The notes below the pieces were generated by a model that saw only the letters and a program-made list of their open reading frames with translations, did not search any database and was not told the origin of the DNA. A program made the translations under genes and the position numbers. This document shows positions 40,347-49,230 of a stretch of 60,646 nucleotides of DNA, in pieces. This DNA is from a virus: positions 1 to 60,646 of IMG/VR virus record IMGVR_UViG_3300028025_005244. The stretch is one strand, 5' to 3'. Every line of letters begins with the position of its first letter. Within the stretch, counting starts at the first letter, position 1.

Positions 40347-40759
40347 TGTATGATACCAACCGTCCCGTCGTTTCCAAAAATTGCCGTTGATGTAGTTAAG
40401 CTGACCTGTTCATCCCCAGGAACTAAAATAACTACTTTAATTTCGCTAGTTCCGTTTTCCCCAGGAGGGCTAACCTCTATTTGTTGAATTTTAACACCCT
40501 TTAACCAGGTATTAATTGCTTCTCTTACGGCGTCCTCAACTGATTTCCTAAAGGACATCACTTCTCCGCCATCATGTATATACTCATTCTCAAATAAAGC
40601 TCGTTTTAAATCGACCCCATAACTTTGTTGCATAGGGCGCTGACCTATTGTTGTGCTCATTAGAGTCGCTAGGCGGTCTAAATAGATCTTGCCGCTAGAT
40701 GTTGCGGCTAAAATTTCTCCCGAAATATCTACAGTATATGGGTAGGCAATAGCTCTCAT
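40343..40759 (-). CDS. Baseplate wedge protein, gp25/gpW-like
   Basis: 138 residues. The sequence has LATLMSTTIGQRPMQQSYG, then FRKSVEDAVREAINTWL-VKIQQIEV, the conserved pattern of T4 gp25/P2 gpW. The central EVMSF region replaces the gp25 EPR motif. It links wedge to sheath. The neighbours (gp5-like and gpJ-like) are in canonical order. Confidence 0.88.
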   Translation of the reverse strand: MRAIAYPYTVDISGEILAATSSGKIYLDRLATLMSTTIGQRPMQQSYGVDLKRALFENEYIHDGGEVMSFRKSVEDAVREAINTWLKGVKIQQIEVSPPGENGTSEIKVVILVPGDEQVSLTTSTAIFGNDGTVGIIQ

Positions 40760-41262
40760 TAAGCCCTAACTCCAATCCATATAGGGAATTCAGGGTCCCC
40801 AGCAATATACATGACCCAAACTTCTTGATATTTTCTAGGAACAATTCTATGCGGTGTATGTTCATCTGTAACGTTAGTCTCTTGTGGATCTGACGTTGCT
40901 TTTCGCTCGTGATCCAAAGAACCCGCCCCAGCCTTAGCTACAATAGTCAATGCAGGTATTGAATGGCTATGGGAGTCTAATCCCCCGCCGCTTCCAGTAC
41001 TACTTGATTGCGTGGTTAATAGGGCGGCAATTGCTTCCGCCGTATGCTCTTTATGATCCGGATGATTGGCATTACTTGTTACAGGTAGGCAAGCCTCAGC
41101 CCAACCTGTTTTAGACCCACCCGTAGGTTGATTTACAGAAATCTTTATACGACTCTTTTTTAAGGGGTCGTCAATATCTAAAACTTTACCCACGTAAATC
41201 CCATAAAATCTTGGACGCCCAAGGGGATCTACTCCATACGTGTTATTGCTATAGTCATTCAT
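40759..41262 (-). CDS. gp5/gpV-like OB-fold spike base protein
   Basis: 167 residues. The beginning GRPRFYGIYVGKVLDIDDPLKKSRIKI and IW-VM-IAGDPEFPIWIG end match the OB-fold domain of T4 gp5/P2 gpV/VgrG-type spike proteins. It lacks a lysozyme domain and a long beta-helix, so the spike itself is short or another protein. An internal Ser/Gly/His linker (SHSHSIPALT) is present. Confidence 0.8.
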   Translation of the reverse strand: MNDYSNNTYGVDPLGRPRFYGIYVGKVLDIDDPLKKSRIKISVNQPTGGSKTGWAEACLPVTSNANHPDHKEHTAEAIAALLTTQSSSTGSGGGLDSHSHSIPALTIVAKAGAGSLDHERKATSDPQETNVTDEHTPHRIVPRKYQEVWVMYIAGDPEFPIWIGVRA

Positions 41263-41858
41263 TATACTATTTTATTACCCCTCTTTGCAGACCATGACAC
41301 TGTATTTTTTACGCCTTTAAGTGAGGGTGGTTTTATTAGATAAGGGTTAGTAACTAGATTAGAAAATGAATTTGATGGCTGGGTTACATTTGGTCCCACC
41401 CCATCATAATCAATTTCTTGAAGTTCAGAGCTATTTGGAGAAAGAGATATTTCAGTTAATTGGGACTCAGCTATGGTCAATGATTGTCCAGAAAGCTCGC
41501 TTTCCACATCCCTATATTGAACAGCTTTTCTAGCGTTAGGGTTTACATCCCCAAGAGTTTCAGCGCCAACAACCAAATCAAGTACATAATAGGCTCGACG
41601 ATCATTAAAATTATGGGAAACAGACAATACGGTCCAGTACCCAGAAAGATCATTAGGAAGGTTATCTAAGTAGATTGGGTCATATGGCCTAATATCTGAG
41701 TTGCCTACAACAGTGACTTCCATAGTATATTGGTACCTGCTGGTGTTACTTAAAGCATTTGCTAAAAGTTTTGAGTCATTTACATTAGAAACCACTTCAT
41801 AGGGATAGTGTTTTTTAAATGCTGCTTTAGTATTTTTTTTAGAAAAACTCGCTGTCAT
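41262..41858 (-). CDS. Baseplate hub protein, second part
   Basis: 198 residues. The beta-rich part around AYYVLDLVVGAE resembles the end of gpD-type hub proteins. With the preceding 280-residue protein (four-base overlap) it could complete a split T4 gp27-like hub. The assignment rests on order and this likeness. Confidence 0.6.
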   Translation of the reverse strand: MTASFSKKNTKAAFKKHYPYEVVSNVNDSKLLANALSNTSRYQYTMEVTVVGNSDIRPYDPIYLDNLPNDLSGYWTVLSVSHNFNDRRAYYVLDLVVGAETLGDVNPNARKAVQYRDVESELSGQSLTIAESQLTEISLSPNSSELQEIDYDGVGPNVTQPSNSFSNLVTNPYLIKPPSLKGVKNTVSWSAKRGNKIV

Positions 41859-42697
41859 AGGAAGTAGTCCTCACTTGGTTTTACCGCACCTTTTTGAGGT
41901 GTTTTTTTATTTACGTGGGGATGTACAGTCTTAATAGTTTGTCTACCATTTTGACTTTTTCCACTTATTACCCTGTCAACCTTAACTCCCGCTTCAGGAG
42001 AGGCGTCACTAATTACAGGCTTAAAGTAAAGTATTGAGCCTAATGCCCTTTCTAGAGCATTTATAGCCCCATTTACTGGACTATCTACATAGTAAAAATA
42101 TGGGGCTTGGCTTTTTTTACTTGCAGTTATCTTATCCTTAGAGCAAAACGTAACCGTAGTATTCTCTGCACGTAAAGCAAATCCGGTTTGTTTAGCTAAA
42201 CTTCTAAATAATTGCCAGTATGTTTGCCCAGATTGAACTATAGCTTTTCTTACTCTAGGGTCTCTCTGAACTGTAGAGGATAGGCCAAATCTTTGGCATA
42301 TTTTTGAAACCACTTGATCTGCAGTAACATTAGTGTGGATTTCTTGAGTGCTGTCTTTTAAGCATGCTGAAGCAGAAATACACTTAATTATAGTTTGATT
42401 TACACCATCAATACCACCCGTTTGATAGATTCTATCAACTTTTCCTACAAATACTGATTTAATCTTTCCAGATCGATAGGTAAACTTTACCGGGTCTCCA
42501 TATGCAATCTGTGTTTCTTTTCTATTTGGTTTTCCTTTAATTCTAAGTATAAGCAAATCATGCTCTTCTATTGATTGCTTTAGTTCTGCACTCATAATTA
42601 AAAAATCAAGTGATTTTAAGTTAGGAAACTCAACCTTATATGATGCGCTATAAACATCTGGTCTCCAAATATAGGCAGGAAGTACGAGGTTATTCAT
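41855..42697 (-). CDS. gpD/gp27-like baseplate hub protein
   Basis: 280 residues. The section TADQVVSKICQRFGLSS, then SGQTYWQLFRSLAKQTGFAL, and beta strands around 70-85 give the late-control-D/gp44 hub layout. It forms the central hub ring above the spike. It overlaps the LysM protein gene by eight bases. Confidence 0.75.
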   Translation of the reverse strand: MNNLVLPAYIWRPDVYSASYKVEFPNLKSLDFLIMSAELKQSIEEHDLLILRIKGKPNRKETQIAYGDPVKFTYRSGKIKSVFVGKVDRIYQTGGIDGVNQTIIKCISASACLKDSTQEIHTNVTADQVVSKICQRFGLSSTVQRDPRVRKAIVQSGQTYWQLFRSLAKQTGFALRAENTTVTFCSKDKITASKKSQAPYFYYVDSPVNGAINALERALGSILYFKPVISDASPEAGVKVDRVISGKSQNGRQTIKTVHPHVNKKTPQKGAVKPSEDYFL

Positions 42698-42971
42698 TTG
42701 GCACCCTAATTACTGTTCCTGGGGCTATGTTAAATGGGTCTAAAATTTCAGGGTTTATATCCATAATTTCCCACCAGTATTTAGCGCCGCCACAATATGT
42801 TGCAGCTAAAGCAGCTAAAGAATCAGTAGTAACCCAGGTATGGTTAAAGTAAGTCACTTCTTGGTTGTCTGGCCATAACCTAAATACAGCAATTTGAAAT
42901 TTAGATTCAGACCCAGAGGTAACTTGCGCTAAAGTACCGTCGTAGTATCTAGACACTCTTTCAATAGGCAT
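42690..42971 (-). CDS. LysM-type baseplate/tail-tip protein (gpX/gp53-like)
   Basis: 93 residues. The second half, DSLAALAATYCGGAKYWWEIM, then PFNIAPGTVIRVP, is a LysM fold of the type used in P2 gpX and T4 gp53 to join tube and baseplate. It is preceded by a beta-rich segment. The location between the tube-like 563-residue protein and the hub is standard. Confidence 0.8.
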   Translation of the reverse strand: MPIERVSRYYDGTLAQVTSGSESKFQIAVFRLWPDNQEVTYFNHTWVTTDSLAALAATYCGGAKYWWEIMDINPEILDPFNIAPGTVIRVPNE

Positions 42972-44662
42972 TACTCATCCCCCTCCTCTACAGCCCCAGC
43001 ACCGCCGTAGCGTTTTTTAAATGTCTCTAGAACGTCACCATTTAGGTCGTCTACGTTTTGAACTATAGCTGGGTATCTGTTTATAGTTAAGGTTACTGTG
43101 CTAAGAACAGGCACCATTCTTCTATCAAACTGGCGATGTTCTACCTCTAAATTTGATACCGCTCCAAAAATCTTATAACTATTATGAAGATGTAGCCATA
43201 CTGGGGTCTGTTTTAAGAGTCCGCTATCAGAGGTTAATCCAGGATAACCAAGCAAAGGATCTTGCCCCGTAGTTGTGCTTGGGTCTCCGTTACATACTCT
43301 ATACAAAAACTCGATATCGTATTCAGTTCCGCGGTTTAATATCCCCTGTTTAGCTACTTCACTTAGTGCCGGAGTATACGGAGATTTAGTTGGGCTATTT
43401 GTACTTTGAAGCTCGGTCATATCTGCTAAACGATTTAATAGTAAAGTTAACTTAACCGACATATTTCCAGTTATGAGAATTGCGGCATCTTGAATATTTG
43501 TATAATCAAATGGTGATCCACTAACGCCGTAACTAATTGTTTCCGGGTTATACATAAATCTAAATCCCCAAAGCTGACCCTTTTTAGATATTTCTGGGTT
43601 TGTATTTACAGCTAGTGCGCTATTTTTATCTTGGTAAATTCTTCCCAATTCTGGGGCAGTACTGAGCCGGTTAACTACACCTTTTTTGTCTGTCCACTCA
43701 AAACTTCTTGGATTACCCTTTGTAGATTTATGAAAGGGCGGATTCCATCGTTCAGGGTTTGTAGGTTCTTTTGGAGATACGTTTCCTCCGCTTCCACCAC
43801 CACCACTTTTGTCTTCTTTTGGAACTTTTACGTTTGTAACTTTTCCACTTACAATTGCGTCAATAAGTATTGCCATAGCGGCTTTGTATGCGGGGCCCTT
43901 GCTTCCATTTAAAAACTTTTTAGGGTCTTTTCCAACTTCAACTTCTTTAACTTTAGTCCCATTTGCACCAGGATTGTAGTACAAAGCAAAGTATGTAGTT
44001 TCTTGTGTGGTAGTATTTACAACTCGTTTTATTCCAACATATTGTTTTAAATCTACATCATAGTGAATATTTTGAGTTTGTCGTATAGGGGCTGCTCCAG
44101 CATATTCAAGATCTAGTTCTGCAATAAGTCCCTTTGGAATTGCAGGAAAAGCCTCAGATTTAGTAAAATGAACTGTCTGAACTCCCTTGAAGTCTTTACC
44201 AACAATGTCTGCCCTAGGTATTGACACACCATTTGCAGGAAAACCGGCAGCACCTTTGTGCGTTACAGTAAATGAGGGGGTAATCAGATAAGGAAATTTA
44301 TTAGCCCGTAAATTTAATATTAGTTTATTAATTTGAGCAGTAAAGTATAAGTTATTCCAAGTTTCAATTCCATTAAGAATGTCATTTACTGGGTTTGCTG
44401 GAACGGTCGCTTTTACTACCCTAACTTGATCGTCATTTAGCTGAGTAACGGTAGAGCCATCTTTTTTATAGGCCTTTATTACCCACTGCAATTGACTTTG
44501 GCTACCGAGTTGATTTCCAGCTTGATCTGTTGGAGATACTTGAACATTGCCGCTATCTTTAAAGTCTATAAAGTTAATTTTAGCAACTTGAGTCTCTATA
44601 TTTACCCACACGCCATTTAGGTGCTGTTGTAGGTAAACGTTATAGTAGTAAGTTACGGCCAT
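42971..44662 (-). CDS. Tube-initiator-like baseplate protein
   Basis: 563 residues. The C-terminal third (LWGFRFMYNPETISYG, then VWLHLHNSYKIFGAVSNLEVEH and VPVLSTVTLTINRYP) resembles tube-initiator/LysM-adapter proteins of contractile injection systems. The N-terminal 280 residues are beta-rich and unrecognised. A GGGGSGG linker near residue 290 joins the halves, which suggests a two-domain fusion. Confidence 0.7.
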   Translation of the reverse strand: MAVTYYYNVYLQQHLNGVWVNIETQVAKINFIDFKDSGNVQVSPTDQAGNQLGSQSQLQWVIKAYKKDGSTVTQLNDDQVRVVKATVPANPVNDILNGIETWNNLYFTAQINKLILNLRANKFPYLITPSFTVTHKGAAGFPANGVSIPRADIVGKDFKGVQTVHFTKSEAFPAIPKGLIAELDLEYAGAAPIRQTQNIHYDVDLKQYVGIKRVVNTTTQETTYFALYYNPGANGTKVKEVEVGKDPKKFLNGSKGPAYKAAMAILIDAIVSGKVTNVKVPKEDKSGGGGSGGNVSPKEPTNPERWNPPFHKSTKGNPRSFEWTDKKGVVNRLSTAPELGRIYQDKNSALAVNTNPEISKKGQLWGFRFMYNPETISYGVSGSPFDYTNIQDAAILITGNMSVKLTLLLNRLADMTELQSTNSPTKSPYTPALSEVAKQGILNRGTEYDIEFLYRVCNGDPSTTTGQDPLLGYPGLTSDSGLLKQTPVWLHLHNSYKIFGAVSNLEVEHRQFDRRMVPVLSTVTLTINRYPAIVQNVDDLNGDVLETFKKRYGGAGAVEEGDE

Positions 44663-47613
44663 TAGTATGTCCTAATCTCATTCTCTTCAATAGACCTTTT
44701 AAGTTTTCTACTAAATTCTTTAAATAGTCTTTCTGCGTCTGCTGAGCTAGCGCTAGCAATACTTACGTTCATGTTTACGGTTATTTCTCCCCTATGAGAG
44801 GATTCTCTTGTAGAGGATCCAGAGGACATCATCCCACCAGAAGAGTATGACTCTTGACCACCGCCTATGCCTGCAGCCTCTTTTGCACGCTTAGCATCAT
44901 CCATATACCTAAGGAATGTACCGTCATTATAAGTAGACCACTGTTTCCACCAGCCACCCTTATTAGAAACCTCATATGCTGCCCGTATGTTTGTGTCGGT
45001 GTTAAATAGAGCCTCATTGTTTTTAATGCCAAATTGTTTGCGACGATTACGCCCCATATTTGGGCTTGAAGGGTCGTCATCCTTCATGTTAATTTGGAAT
45101 AAGCCGTAAGAAAGGTCTCGTCGTTTATTATTAAATGCTCGTGGATTACCTCGGGACTCGGCAAGAGATACTGCAAAAGCTGTTTCTAAAGACTTGCCAG
45201 AAAACCCAGCACGGCGAAGCATGCGAATATAAGCAGCTCTGCTTCCACCAGGTATTTGAGAAGAAACGGCATCATCGGCGCTATTTAAAGTTCCAGTAAT
45301 TCCGTCTGAAATTGAAACGCTTCTTCGTGAGTACCCAGAGGTAAATCTATCAAGATCTTCGGACCCGATTTCTCTACCCGCAGCTATAGAGCCAGACAAT
45401 AGAGACGATAAAGATGCGCTATTTAAATCTGATAAGCCTCGGCTGTTTAAATCGGATAATCCTTTCCCAATCTCAGCGCCCTGAGAATTAGAAAAAGCAT
45501 CTTGCTTACCAAATAATCCGCCGCTTACTCTAGAGAATATGTTTTTAGCCATATTTAATCCTGCTTTAAAAGCTCTGGTTACAAAGTTAGCGGCTTTTCC
45601 AAAGAATCCTCTAGGGTCAACACGGCCCTGCGCACCACGCCCACCATTATCTCTAACTTCAAAGTGCAAGTGTGGCCCAGTAGATGCTCCAGCTCCGGGA
45701 GCTCCTTTACGACCACCTGATTTAGCAATTACTTGCCCGTTTTTAACTACTTGTCCAACTCTAACCAAAGCACGATTTAAGTGTGCGTACAGAGTAGATT
45801 TAGTTCCGTGCTTTATAATTACGTAGTTTCCATAGCCTCCGCCACTACCAACCTCAGTAACAATACCGTCAGCAGCAGATGTAACGTTTGTGTTTTCACT
45901 AACGCCAAAGTCCATACCTCGGTGGTTAGAGCTGATACCATTTCCACCTTTACGGCGCCCAAAATGAGACGTTACCTTAGTTCCTTCAGGTACCGGTAAA
46001 GAGAATGTTCCAACCGATCCCTTGCCAGGCATATTGTTGTCGCCACCAATACCGTGGTCATCATCCGGCCCACCTATAGCGCCAATTGCACGCCCACCTA
46101 GGTATCCGCCACCGCTTATAAGTGCTCCCAGTATTGCTCCTGGAATTGCACCTACTCCGCCCGCAAATGCACCTGCAGCGCCACCAGCTAAAGCTCCTGT
46201 ACCCGATGCAGCTAGTAAACCACTTAATAATCCTTTATTGGATTTTTGATCACCATAGCCACTCATTCCGCTTAACAAAGCTCCAAGACCAGGTATTAAT
46301 CTTCCCGCACCTTTACCCATAAATCCTAAGCCGCCCTTTAGGCCTGACATTAAGCCGCCAGCACTCATTAATCCACCGGCAAGTAGTTTTCCGCCCCCTG
46401 CAGCAGCAGCTCCGGCACCAAATCTTCCTACACCCATTATTCGCCCCATAATAGCTGCGTTAACCGCAGTATTGGCTATGCCCATACCAACGCTTCCAGC
46501 AGTAGCTAAAGTACCGCCCATATTTCCAGCGTTAGGAAAAGTTTGTAGTATTCCTTTAAGGCCCATAAGGCCGCCAGTTACTGGTCCTAATGCAGAAGCA
46601 AGATCTGCAAATCCCTCATTAAGTTTTGCGACAACGTTTAGCGACGCATTATAGCCGCCTACAAGTCCGCCCTCTGTTGATTGTAAAGCAGAACTTTGAC
46701 CTTCTTGAAATCTAAAGTTTGCTCTTGTTGGGCTTCCAGACTCCACGCCCATAGCGCTTAGCGCAGACTGCGCACTTCCTAAATCTTTCTTTGTAAGGCC
46801 CTTGCCTTTTCTAGCACGAGTTATAACACCCATAGCAATGGCCGAGAATAAGTTTGCATCGCCACCGCAAATTAACATAAGAGTTGAATAACCCTTAGAA
46901 TTTGGGTTTAACAATAGTGCGGCTTGCTCTTCTGTGATAGTTCTTCCGCCATATAGCATGTTGTATACGGAGTTAATAATCTGATTCATAGGGAGCAAAG
47001 CACCCTTATCATCACGAATACGTACGCCTAGTCTTAAAAATAAAGCCCCGTTTATGCCTGCTACGCTTGAGGCTGTTTGCTCGTTAGTGCCTCCAGTAAT
47101 GGCGCTTAATCCACCAAGTTGAGACATTATATTTCTAGAGCTTACGGAGTTAGCAGAGTAACCGCCCTGATAGAAAAGGTTTGCGGCAGCCGCAGTGGGG
47201 CCGCCGGCACTCGTTGCCCCGTTAACTAGGCGGTTAGACTGGGTAATTACTTCTCGAGACTTCATGCCGCTTAATCCGGCAACAGAATCGGCATACATTC
47301 TTTGCGCAACAGCTGACATGGTATTTGGAGCCATGCTCATAAAAGTTCCGCCAGCTATTGCTGCGCCACCCAGTATTTTTTCACCACGGGTAAAGCTTCC
47401 CAGGACGGTTCCTAGACCTAATTTACTACGTCCGGTAGATCCTCCGGATACGGCGTCGCCATAGGCTTCGCCATTTTCTTTCATTTTAGCGGTCTCAGCA
47501 GTCATCTGCTTGAGTACTTTATAGGCTTTTACGAACTCTTTTTCAAACGTAGTTCCAATGCCTTCTACCTCATCGTCGGTAGCAAACAAGTTCTGACTGT
47601 TAATTTTAATCAC
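44662..47613 (-). CDS. Tape measure protein with M23 peptidase and lysozyme-like domains
   Basis: 983 residues, GTG start. The Gly/Ala-rich hydrophobic first half (about 60-540) with several membrane-like helices is the tape measure. About 540-670 is an M23 metallopeptidase (SHFGRRKG, H-RGMDFG, HLHFEVRD) with its zinc ligands. About 790-905 is a lytic transglycosylase-like domain (ESRGNPRAF, SYGLFQIN). The C-terminus is a charged helix. It sets tail length and cuts peptidoglycan during injection. Two different wall-cutting activities in one protein suit a Gram-positive type cell wall. Confidence 0.92.
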   Translation of the reverse strand: MIKINSQNLFATDDEVEGIGTTFEKEFVKAYKVLKQMTAETAKMKENGEAYGDAVSGGSTGRSKLGLGTVLGSFTRGEKILGGAAIAGGTFMSMAPNTMSAVAQRMYADSVAGLSGMKSREVITQSNRLVNGATSAGGPTAAAANLFYQGGYSANSVSSRNIMSQLGGLSAITGGTNEQTASSVAGINGALFLRLGVRIRDDKGALLPMNQIINSVYNMLYGGRTITEEQAALLLNPNSKGYSTLMLICGGDANLFSAIAMGVITRARKGKGLTKKDLGSAQSALSAMGVESGSPTRANFRFQEGQSSALQSTEGGLVGGYNASLNVVAKLNEGFADLASALGPVTGGLMGLKGILQTFPNAGNMGGTLATAGSVGMGIANTAVNAAIMGRIMGVGRFGAGAAAAGGGKLLAGGLMSAGGLMSGLKGGLGFMGKGAGRLIPGLGALLSGMSGYGDQKSNKGLLSGLLAASGTGALAGGAAGAFAGGVGAIPGAILGALISGGGYLGGRAIGAIGGPDDDHGIGGDNNMPGKGSVGTFSLPVPEGTKVTSHFGRRKGGNGISSNHRGMDFGVSENTNVTSAADGIVTEVGSGGGYGNYVIIKHGTKSTLYAHLNRALVRVGQVVKNGQVIAKSGGRKGAPGAGASTGPHLHFEVRDNGGRGAQGRVDPRGFFGKAANFVTRAFKAGLNMAKNIFSRVSGGLFGKQDAFSNSQGAEIGKGLSDLNSRGLSDLNSASLSSLLSGSIAAGREIGSEDLDRFTSGYSRRSVSISDGITGTLNSADDAVSSQIPGGSRAAYIRMLRRAGFSGKSLETAFAVSLAESRGNPRAFNNKRRDLSYGLFQINMKDDDPSSPNMGRNRRKQFGIKNNEALFNTDTNIRAAYEVSNKGGWWKQWSTYNDGTFLRYMDDAKRAKEAAGIGGGQESYSSGGMMSSGSSTRESSHRGEITVNMNVSIASASSADAERLFKEFSRKLKRSIEENEIRTY

Positions 47614-47616
47614 CGC

Positions 47617-47763
47617 CTATCTAATTCGTAGTATCCACATGGTTCTCTCTCTAAATGAGAGGTGCTTTATGTCGTCTAGGGTCCATCCAGGGTAGCTTTT
47701 GCTAAGAATGTCATAGGATTCTATGAGTAATTCGTAGCTTAACTCACTCTTGAAATAGTTCCG
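47617..47763 (-). CDS. Downstream frame of a frameshifted tail assembly protein
   Basis: A 48-codon open frame with no usual start codon. It codes for a helical peptide, ESYDILSKSYPGWTLDDIKH, LSFRERTMWILRIR, overlapping the end of the preceding gene in the +1 frame. T4-gp26-like baseplate assembly proteins normally carry such a tail in the same chain. The overlap contains CUA_UUU_CAA followed by GAG and a UGA stop; Phe-tRNA can slip from UUU to UUC, continuing as ELF-KSELSYELL. Expression as a fusion by +1 shifting is inferred. Confidence 0.65.
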   Translation of the reverse strand, partial: RNYFKSELSYELLIESYDILSKSYPGWTLDDIKHLSFRERTMWILRIR

Positions 47764-48562
47764 CTAAAGTTAGCGGAAGTGGTACCTCCGAACCACAAGA
47801 CTGACAAGCTTTCTTAATTGCACCGAGTTGTGGACCAGGATTGCGGTCTGTTATTGCTTTGAGTATGTCTCTTCGATCTTTAATGCTTAAATCTTTAACT
47901 ATCTGCGGGTTTGTTATTGGCAAACCATTAATACTTACTATACAGCCCTGCAGTAGAAGGCTGTCTAGTTCTGCAGAGTTTTTACTTGAGGCATTTACAA
48001 GTGTCTTTTGTACAGCTCCACTAGGTAGTGTTGCCTCTACAATTCCCACTTTACACTTTAAAGTAAAAACTCGATCTTTTTCGTCAAGAGTCTTAATCTC
48101 AACGTCATCTGTTAGATGAATTGTAACTGTCTGTTCTTCTTGACAAGTTGGGCACAGTCCTGGACCAACGGTTACTTCCTCACCAAAAGTAATTTTTCTG
48201 ATGGCTAGAAGAAGCATTTCTCGGTCTCCAGCTAGAAGTTGATCTAGGGTTTCTTTTGTGGCTTCTTCGTCACCAATTTTAATTACTGCTCTTTCAAGGA
48301 TAGTTAGGAGTGATTTACCAGGATCTAAAATCTTAGCAATTACTTCCTCATCAGCCCCGGTTAGTTCTCGAACAACCGCGGTTGAAATTGACCCCTCAAA
48401 TGGGTCATAAAGACCACCAGGTAGGGTAACTTCCCCGTCTGGAGGCAACACAACTGGAGGTTTTTCCAGCTGCGTTGCCTCAGCAGAGTTAAGAGCATCT
48501 TCTACGAGTTTGTTAGCTGCAGCCGGATTATCCGTTGCAACTACGATTGTTTCATTTGCCAT
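47744..48562 (-). CDS. T4 gp26-like baseplate assembly protein (short product)
   Basis: 272 residues from the ATG at 48562 (AGGTGC upstream; a GTG three codons earlier is less likely). LPGGLYDPFEGSI, VRELTGADEEVIAK, and LLAGDREMLLLAIRKITFGE, then a zinc pair CPTC (and CQSC near the end) match a baseplate assembly family found in contractile phages and injection systems. The +1 frame extension may add about 45 residues. Confidence 0.75.
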   Translation of the reverse strand: MANETIVVATDNPAAANKLVEDALNSAEATQLEKPPVVLPPDGEVTLPGGLYDPFEGSISTAVVRELTGADEEVIAKILDPGKSLLTILERAVIKIGDEEATKETLDQLLAGDREMLLLAIRKITFGEEVTVGPGLCPTCQEEQTVTIHLTDDVEIKTLDEKDRVFTLKCKVGIVEATLPSGAVQKTLVNASSKNSAELDSLLLQGCIVSINGLPITNPQIVKDLSIKDRRDILKAITDRNPGPQLGAIKKACQSCGSEVPLPLTLAELFQE

Positions 48563-48586
48563 GTTGTGCACCTATTTCTTTTTTAA

Positions 48587-49216
48587 TTATGCGCTAAATT
48601 GACCGGCTGTTGCGGCAAAGCTGTCTGCAAGTATAACATCAAAGCCTTCGTGAACGATTGTCATTTCTTCAACCATTAGGGTGCTTTGACCTGCATCAAG
48701 GCTGCTGTAACCTAGGTTTGCAATCCATGCGTTATATACTCTAAAACGCATAGAGGTGTGCTGTCCGCCATCGGTTAGCGCAGCTTTTCCACTAGTTCCG
48801 CCACCAGCAACATCGAATCCTGCTGGGTTTGGGTGGCTTAGTACCGCGATATCAAGGGTGCAACGAAAATCTGCTCCAACTCCCGCTGTTGCGCGAGGAG
48901 TCATCATTGCAAATAGACGCTTCATCCACTTCTGGTTTTGATTCTGTCCAAGCATCACGCCGTGTGACAGAGTGATTGGTGTGAAAGAAGACTGACCAGG
49001 AATCTGGTGTACGTTTGTGTTGTAGCCGCCTTCACGGTATGCAATAGGTTCTGTTGAAACACTAAGACCGGAAACAGATACAAAACCCATCTTATTCCAA
49101 GCAGTCGTGTCCCACTTTGAATCATCAGTATTTGGCGTAAAAGTTACTAAAAACTTAAACGTACGTACTGGATCAGTAGTTAACTGTCTCTTGATATTAT
49201 CGACTGAAAGTGCCAT
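48587..49216 (-). CDS. Tail tube protein (gp19-like)
   Basis: 209 residues. DPVRTFKFLVTFTPN, VSGLSVSTEPIAYREGG and the FDVILADSFA end are the usual motifs of T4 gp19-type tube proteins of contractile tails. It forms the inner tube. It directly follows the sheath gene, and GGAG stands before its ATG. Confidence 0.9.
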   Translation of the reverse strand: MALSVDNIKRQLTTDPVRTFKFLVTFTPNTDDSKWDTTAWNKMGFVSVSGLSVSTEPIAYREGGYNTNVHQIPGQSSFTPITLSHGVMLGQNQNQKWMKRLFAMMTPRATAGVGADFRCTLDIAVLSHPNPAGFDVAGGGTSGKAALTDGGQHTSMRFRVYNAWIANLGYSSLDAGQSTLMVEEMTIVHEGFDVILADSFAATAGQFSA

Positions 49217-49230
49217 GTTTGTTTATCTCC

